Positions 4,703 through 5,349 of a DNA stretch of 5,349 bases are shown in pieces (positions within the stretch are counted from its first letter, which is position 1; the number at the start of each line of letters is the position of its first letter). The notes under the pieces were generated by a model. The model was not told the origin of the DNA. It saw only the letters and a program-made list of their open reading frames with translations, and ran no database searches. The position numbers and the translations under genes were made by a program. The stretch is from Belnapia sp. (GTDB taxonomy: Bacteria; Pseudomonadota; Alphaproteobacteria; Acetobacterales; Acetobacteraceae): the NCBI GenBank assembly GCA_028291445.1, contig JAQGIA010000634.1:1-5349 (forward strand), written 5' to 3'.

Positions 4703-5349
4703 TCATAGCCCGAGCAGCGCCTTGGCCGTGCCGCCCGCCAGCGCCGCCCGCGTCGCATCATCGAAGCTCTCGACCGAACAGATGTGCCCGATCGGGTCGC
4801 TATCGGCCATATCGAAGGGGAAGTCGGTCCCCATCATGATCTTATCCGCGCCATAGACCTTCACGAGGTACTCGAGTTGGTGCGGGCTGAAGACGATGGT
4901 GTCGAACCAAATCTTGCGCAGGTAATGCGTCGGCGGCTGCGGCAGCGTGCCGCGGCTATCCGACCGCGCGCCCCAGGCATGGTCGATCCGCCCGGAATAG
5001 GCCGGCAGGAAGCCGCCGCCATGCACCGCCAATATCTTCAGCTTCGGATAGCGTTCCAGCACGCCGTCGAAGATCAGGTAGTGCAGCGCGACGGTGGTAT
5101 CGAGCGGATTGCCGAGGACATTGTTGAAGTAGAAGCGGGTGAAGCGCGCCCCCTCCGAGAAGCCATTCGGGTGGATCATCACCAACGCGCCGAGCCGCTC
5201 GGCCGCCGCCCAGAAGGGCTCAAAGGCCGGGTCGGACAGTTCCTTGTCGCCCACCGTGGTCAGCACCTGCACGCCCTTGAAGCCGAGCGGCCCCATGCAG
5301 CGCTCCAGCTCGCGCACCGCCTCCCCGGCATCCTGCAGCGGCACCGAGC
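4703..5349 (-). CDS. Amidohydrolase family protein (Amidohydro_2, ACMSD-like), C-terminal part
   Basis: This is a cytoplasmic TIM-barrel metal-dependent hydrolase or decarboxylase. Family members include 2-amino-3-carboxymuconate-6-semialdehyde decarboxylase and related aromatic-acid enzymes. The window holds 214 complete codons ending at TGA 4705-4703. The frame is open through the right edge, and the GTG at 5344 is an internal Val, not a start. Full family members are about 300-350 aa, so the N-terminal strand with its metal-binding motif is missing. Visible features, numbered from the first complete codon (5347), are LERCMGPLGFKGVQV (14-28), VMIHPNG (56-62, His59 a probable metal ligand), GNPLDTTVAL (79-88), AVHGGGFLPAYSGRID (107-122, His109 a probable metal/catalytic ligand), IWFDT (146-150) and IMMGTDFPFDM (170-180, Asp175 the conserved catalytic/metal Asp). 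It converges with the MFS permease gene. Exact substrate and reaction (decarboxylation or hydrolysis) are unknown. Confidence 0.9.
   Translation of the reverse strand, partial: SVPLQDAGEAVRELERCMGPLGFKGVQVLTTVGDKELSDPAFEPFWAAAERLGALVMIHPNGFSEGARFTRFYFNNVLGNPLDTTVALHYLIFDGVLERYPKLKILAVHGGGFLPAYSGRIDHAWGARSDSRGTLPQPPTHYLRKIWFDTIVFSPHQLEYLVKVYGADKIMMGTDFPFDMADSDPIGHICSVESFDDATRAALAGGTAKALLGL

Overview
This is a high-GC chromosomal window (roughly two-thirds G+C by eye, with strong G/C bias at third codon positions). It looks like an alphaproteobacterium, most plausibly an Acetobacteraceae (Roseomonas-like) or related Rhodospirillales member. The reasons are the xseB-ispA-dxs gene order, an orphan Bug/TctC-type binding protein, and an ACMSD-like amidohydrolase beside an MFS carrier. 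The taxonomic placement is inference from gene order and composition, not from a marker gene.

Left part (1-1787, minus strand): a compact housekeeping operon read right to left. It contains xseB (exonuclease VII small subunit), then ispA (farnesyl diphosphate synthase), then the N-terminal third of dxs (1-deoxy-D-xylulose-5-phosphate synthase), which runs off the left edge. xseB and ispA are 7 nt apart, and ispA and dxs overlap in a TGATG junction. dxs makes the first committed intermediate of the MEP isoprenoid pathway. IspA condenses the resulting C5 units to C15 farnesyl diphosphate for quinones, hopanoids, carotenoids and undecaprenyl carriers.

Middle (1788-3249): a 279-bp divergent intergenic region, then on the plus strand a 336-aa exported solute-binding protein of the tripartite tricarboxylate transporter (Bug/TctC) family with no membrane subunits nearby. 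A 172-bp gap follows. It holds a perfect 15-bp tandem duplication and a nested inverted repeat.

Right part (3250-5349): a plus-strand 12-TM major facilitator superfamily permease of the carboxylate/aromatic-acid/sialate type. It faces the C-terminal part of a minus-strand Amidohydro_2 (ACMSD-like) metal-dependent hydrolase or decarboxylase that is cut by the right edge. The two genes converge on a perfect 10-bp hairpin with a GNRA-type loop, probably a shared terminator. The binding protein, permease and amidohydrolase together suggest an accessory organic-acid or aromatic-acid uptake and catabolism neighbourhood, but no substrate can be assigned from sequence alone.

I found no RNA genes, CRISPR arrays, insertion sequences or phage genes. 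I see no convincing evidence of a previously undescribed system; the findings listed are modest.
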